A DNA stretch of 64,000 nucleotides from Pseudoscleropodium purum (taxonomy: Eukaryota; Streptophyta; Bryopsida; Hypnales; Brachytheciaceae): positions 28,086,001 through 28,150,000 of the forward strand of contig OZ017797.1 of NCBI GenBank assembly GCA_963969395.1, given 5' to 3'. Of the stretch, positions 60,801 to 64,000 are shown piece after piece (positions within the stretch are counted from its first letter, which is position 1; each line of letters starts with the position of its first letter). The position numbers and the translations under genes were made by a program. The notes under the pieces are model-generated. The model searched no databases. It had not been told where the DNA came from and saw only the letters and a program-made list of their open reading frames with translations.

Positions 60801-61871
60801 CGAGGTGCAACCTGAAGAACTTGTGACTACCTCGGGTACCACTTGTATGCTCACCCTGTTGAATGCGGACCCGATCTTCATGCAGCCTTTCTCCTAGTAA
60901 TTCACGGCTCGAACTTGTCACAACCAAGGCCTTCCAAGGATGAGAGGATACCCACCCCTCCCCGTTGAAATGTCAAGAACATGGAAATCCACCTTAACTG
61001 TGACTCCATTCACCATGATGGATAGCTAACGAATCATACCAAGGGACCGAACATAGCGTTGATCCGCTACTTTCAGACGCAAAGTAGATGACTTATCTGG
61101 CTTGAGATCAGCTTCTTGCATGAACCAACTGGCCATCACGTTAACTGCACTTCCTCCGTCAATTAAATAACCGACTATCTGATGTCCGTTCATTGTGGCC
61201 TCCACCTGCGGTGATTTGGAATCTCCTCTAGTCTTATCCTTGACGTGGACTTCTACCATTGGGCATCTGCGCCGAGCATTGATTCCTTGCCACAGCTCAC
61301 GACGCAAGGACGGACATCTGGCAACTAACTGCCCAACCGTAATGTTGGCTGTTTGAGAGCCCAAATCCTGCAAAATGGAGTATTCCGATTGCCCTCGGCT
61401 TAGAAGCAGGTCTTCTATCCCGATTTTCCTTCTGGTCCGACCAGTTGCCTCCCGCTTGTCTGATCTTGACTTCTTACTAATGTACAATTCAGGATCCTTT
61501 GGCGGGCGCCCCCTCTTGGCCATCATTACCTCGGCCTCTTCCTCACTTCTTGAACTGGAATTAACAAGTTGAAGCAAATTGACCTCAGCCAATTTCATAA
61601 TCGAAGTAGGAACCTCCCTAACTAGCTCTGGGTAGTCACTTCGATAATACCCCTTTCGTCCACACTGATGACATGTTATGAATTGAACTGATTTCGTTGG
61701 ATTTGGACGACTATCCCCTCCTGGGCTTTTCGAACGATTCCCACTCTGGCTTTGCAATAGGAATAACTTCAAGTCTTTCATCTCCAAGACCAACTGTGAG
61801 ATTTCTGGCTCTTTCACGTCAGCTCTCGTACCCTTCTGCACCGAACCCACCTGGGGAACATCAGTTGGCAA
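57804..61871 (-). pseudogene. gypsy pol: protease, RT, RNase H, integrase
   Basis: Protease: LIDGGSAVNVM, the Tat-style active site. RT: WRVCVNYRALN and the catalytic VYLDDFVVYG. Native RNase H: the first Asp is replaced (IINSSS where DAS is usual) and the last (AKYAS where AD is usual), so it is probably inactive. Integrase: zinc-binding HEGVCGGH...CRSCSQC, core GVDFVGPL, then VTNQGTHF where the second catalytic Asp has become Asn, and GLVEKTNG with the Glu. The C-terminal GPFAIYQARDNGTY...LDG follows a stop at 57993. In-frame stops: TAG 61026, TGA 60918, TAG 60894, TGA 60258, TGA 59781, TAG 57993, TGA 57882. All are one C-to-T step from CAG or CGA. No frameshift is seen. Confidence 0.88.
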
Positions 61872-62606
61872 CTACGGGAAAACAGTTGTTGCTTGCACCA
61901 ATCTAGTGACGACGGGTGTTGATGCGGCCGCAATCACTTGTGGCTGCACGAGACTACTGAGGTTCAATTCTTTCCTTTGCGCTAGCGATAAAGCTTCCTC
62001 GAACGTCGCGGGTTCTTTCCACGACACTATCTCCTGTATTGACAGCTTCAACCCCCCGACGAAACTCCGCAGGACTAGCGCATCTATACTGCGCATGTTA
62101 TCAACAACGACCCCTGGAAGCTCAGATTCTCCTTCGACGTGCATGCTTGTCGTTACATTCAGACTTCTCTGTATACGAGCTTGGAGTTCTCGTACCCTCT
62201 CGCTAAACTGGCGCACTCTCTCCTCCGGTTGCTAGCGAATTAAACTCAAAGTTCCTAGAAGATTTTGATAACTCTTGCGCTCCTGGAATTCCAATATCAA
62301 TGCCGAAGTCAACCCGAGCCACGTCGATTTTACTGAAACGGCTTGCCTATCATACCAGAAGGATGCTATATCGTCTAGGTGAATTGGCAGCAATTCAAGC
62401 CAACTCCCTTCAGTCCTATCACCATTTGCCATACAAGCTCGCTTGTATTGTTTCAGGAACTTTTTTGGGTCTTCTCCTTCTTTCCCGGTAAAGACAGGTA
62501 TCGACACCATTTTGTTAATCAACTTGCTACTTCCTTTGCTCCTAGGTCTCGACCTTGTTCTTATTGGTGAAACTTCGCAAAAACTGGGACCACAACGTTC
62601 CCTCAC
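61872..62606 (-). pseudogene. gypsy gag (capsid/nucleocapsid) region
   Basis: Gag packages the element RNA. The capsid-like part has MVSIPVFTGKEGEDPKKFL, WLELLPIHLDDIASFWYDR and LGTLSLIR, then QPEERVRQFSERVRELQ. TAG at 62232 interrupts between these two, and TAG at 61872 separates gag from the next block. The nucleocapsid knuckle lies just beyond (about 61660-61690) and reads CHQCGRKGYYRSDYPE: the expected His and last Cys are both Tyr, each a single transition, so zinc binding is lost. The gag start is uncertain because the frame is open upstream toward the RNase H. Confidence 0.75.
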
Positions 62607-62654
62607 AATAAGTTGCTAATAAATCTCGCTCCTTCTCTGTCCTATTACCATGCA

Positions 62655-63110
62655 TCACAGCACATTTCGAGCTGCCTCGTCGGCCTCTTGATTCATTACT
62701 CTAGACACATGGGAAATCTCAAAAGAATCAAAATCATGTTTCAAATGAAGAGTAGCTTCATGATAAGGCCGAAGATTCTCCGCACGCACCTCCCAATTTC
62801 CGGCCACCTGATTGCAGACTAACTTTGAATCGCCTCGAATCTGCAAACTTCGAATGTGCTTGCTCCTAGCTATCTCTAAACCGGTGATCAACGCAGCGTA
62901 CTCCGACTCATTGTAAGTTAATCTTTTACCCAAGTTCTGATGGAAAAACTCCTTCACTCCTAAAGGTCTCTCCAGCACCACACCAACACCGGATCCTGCT
63001 ACCCTCGAGCTGGAACCATCGAAGTTCAATTTCCACACTTGCATCGACACCCTGACTCTTTCAGTCGAGAAAGCTATCGGAACCCTCTCACTTAACCTAA
63101 CTCCGACGAA
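62655..63110 (-). pseudogene. Plant-type (archaeal-like) RNase H located before gag
   Basis: This domain removes RNA from RNA-DNA hybrids. All catalytic acidic positions are visible: NFDGSS, NESEYAAL, GDSKLV and EADEAAR. This is the extra aRNH type typical of Tat gypsy elements, where it normally follows the native RNase H. Here it lies on the 5' side of gag, in the same reading frame, separated by TGA (62655-62657, one C-to-T step from CGA) and another in-frame TAG about 36 bases on. The frame is open upstream to at least 63110 (FVGVRLSERVPIAFSTERV), with no certain start. The domain itself is intact, unlike the native RNase H in pol. Confidence 0.75.
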
Positions 63111-63378
63111 TCGACTTCCCTCCAGCTTGATCGCTCATTGACTTGCCCAGCAACTGATTCTTTCATTTTTAATTTCTCTTGATCATTCCTTGTCTCGCAG
63201 ACCGGTGCTTCTTTCCGTGAATTGACACAGAATCGACACTTCCTACTCAATGGCCGTGCATCGCACATACGACCTGGCGCTCCCCTTTCACCGTCCATAA
63301 CTACTACTTCATGCTCACTTTTCCCCACCAGTCAAATTCCAAACCACAACTAAAAAAAACCAGAATGACCGACAATCA

Positions 63379-63998
63379 CTACTCCTGATCAACAACTGAT
63401 GGAGTAGCCCATGAGCCAGCTTCAACAAAAAATTGCGGATTCACCTCGTCGAACATTCCCAATGCATGAAAATAATTCTCTGGCATTTCGGAAATCCCAT
63501 ATGAGTGTATTACAAATTCAGTAATCTGTTCTACTTCCTCAGCTGCTTGGGACTCCCTTCCCTCTTCCCCCAAATCAAGGTTAACAAACCCGTCAACTAC
63601 CAGTAAATTTTGTCTCACTTGACTGAACTCGCCGTCACTTGTCACTCTTTCTTCCACTTTGGTACCTCCCTCTATTCGTTGAGCTTGAGCCAAACACATT
63701 TCGACGCACCCGACTCACGGATGTCTCGGACCTCAACAATGCATCTGTTGGCACGCCAACGCCCACTCCAGGCGTCCCTTCCTTCGCGCTTGCGATCGGA
63801 CTCGAAGAACCGACATCCCCCACAGGTCCACCACAATTGAAATCCAAACGAATCCAAACTCCGTCCACGGAAACGGTCCCTCCGACCGCCCTGGCGTCGG
63901 GTAAATCTGCGCCAGACCCTTCCGTGGTCGACGTTGGATGCTTCTTCGACTTGTCGCTCACATCGTCCTCTCCACTTGATTCCTCGCCCAATCAACAC
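63379..63998 (-). pseudogene. Leader ORFs of the gypsy element, function unknown
   Basis: Two overlapping frames: one from about 63991 to 63635, Gly/Ser/Val-rich (VSVDGVWIRLDF), and one from 63699 to 63379, acidic (FVNLDLGEEGRES, MPENYFHALGMFDEVNPQFF). They probably were one ORF joined near 63,670 before an indel. I recognise no domain. Tat/Ogre elements often have an extra ORF before gag, which fits the position. Confidence 0.45.
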
Positions 63999-64000
63999 TC

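Larger units (their letters stand above)
57595..64000 (-). mobile_element. Ty3/gypsy (Tat-like) LTR retrotransposon, decayed, 5' end off-window
   Basis: Read right to left, the order is unknown leader ORFs, plant-type RNase H, gag, protease, reverse transcriptase, native RNase H and integrase. All parts from the RNase H at 63050 through integrase share one frame, broken only by stop codons. A purine-rich tract (minus strand, about 57650-57627) is a plausible polypurine tract, with a TGTATG just beyond it as a possible 3' LTR start. The 5' LTR and primer-binding site are outside the window, so LTR limits and age cannot be given. Confidence 0.85.

Noticed and set aside
41381..62657. U-to-C RNA editing restoring the stops
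   Set aside because: The stops are exactly those that such editing repairs in fern and hornwort organelles, but these are nuclear transposons; no sequence evidence supports nuclear editing.

Overview
This is nuclear DNA from a land plant with a large, AT-rich, transposon-laden genome. The signs are GT-AG introns, a four-exon YUCCA-type auxin biosynthesis gene, a plant-specific small UBA-like protein gene with one intron of about 8.2 kb, a PIF/Harbinger transposon, a Tat-like Ty3/gypsy retrotransposon and many fold-back or MITE-like repeats. The long intron and low gene density fit a gymnosperm or fern better than a compact angiosperm genome, but the sequence alone does not settle the species.

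Layout: 1-10.1 kb is AT-rich intergenic DNA with a diverged 0.95-kb repeat pair and small inverted-repeat elements. 10.2-13.7 kb holds a GC-rich promoter/leader and an intact-looking YUCCA flavin monooxygenase gene (+). 13.7-26.1 kb is intergenic with hairpin and MITE-like elements. 26.09-36.54 kb is one minus-strand host gene (five exons, UBA-like) whose third intron contains a tRNA-like element, one copy (A) of an unknown dispersed ORF family, and a 4.85-kb PIF/Harbinger element inserted in copy A with a TTA target duplication. Tandem ~100-bp repeats lie directly upstream of that gene, followed by copy B of the unknown family at 37.3-38.7 kb.

40,260-52,324 is the most unusual object: a 12,065-bp unit with CAGGGTTGAC termini and a perfect 8-bp target duplication (CATGAGGT). 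It looks like a giant hAT-like (8-bp-TSD class) element but has no recognisable transposase. It carries a protein-kinase-like gene (-), a Tyr/Gly/Ser-rich low-complexity protein gene (-), and a gene of about 1,100 codons with coiled coil, RING-like zinc finger and basic tail (+). Two of these proteins share a domain I do not recognise. Each of the three genes has a GC-rich array of GTCCGCC/GGCGGAC motifs just upstream of its start, and the same motif packs both element termini. A 191-bp internally deleted derivative sits inside the left end.

52.3-57.6 kb is AT-rich filler. 57.6-64.0 kb is a decayed gypsy element read right to left, with an extra plant-type RNase H placed before gag and a mutated native RNase H. 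Its 5' LTR lies beyond the window.

Across unrelated elements almost every in-frame stop is one C-to-T change from CAA, CAG or CGA, with the frame otherwise kept. This fits cytosine-methylation decay of silenced transposons. The UBA gene also has one in-frame stop. Of the larger coding units, YUCCA and the 420-residue low-complexity protein look uninterrupted.
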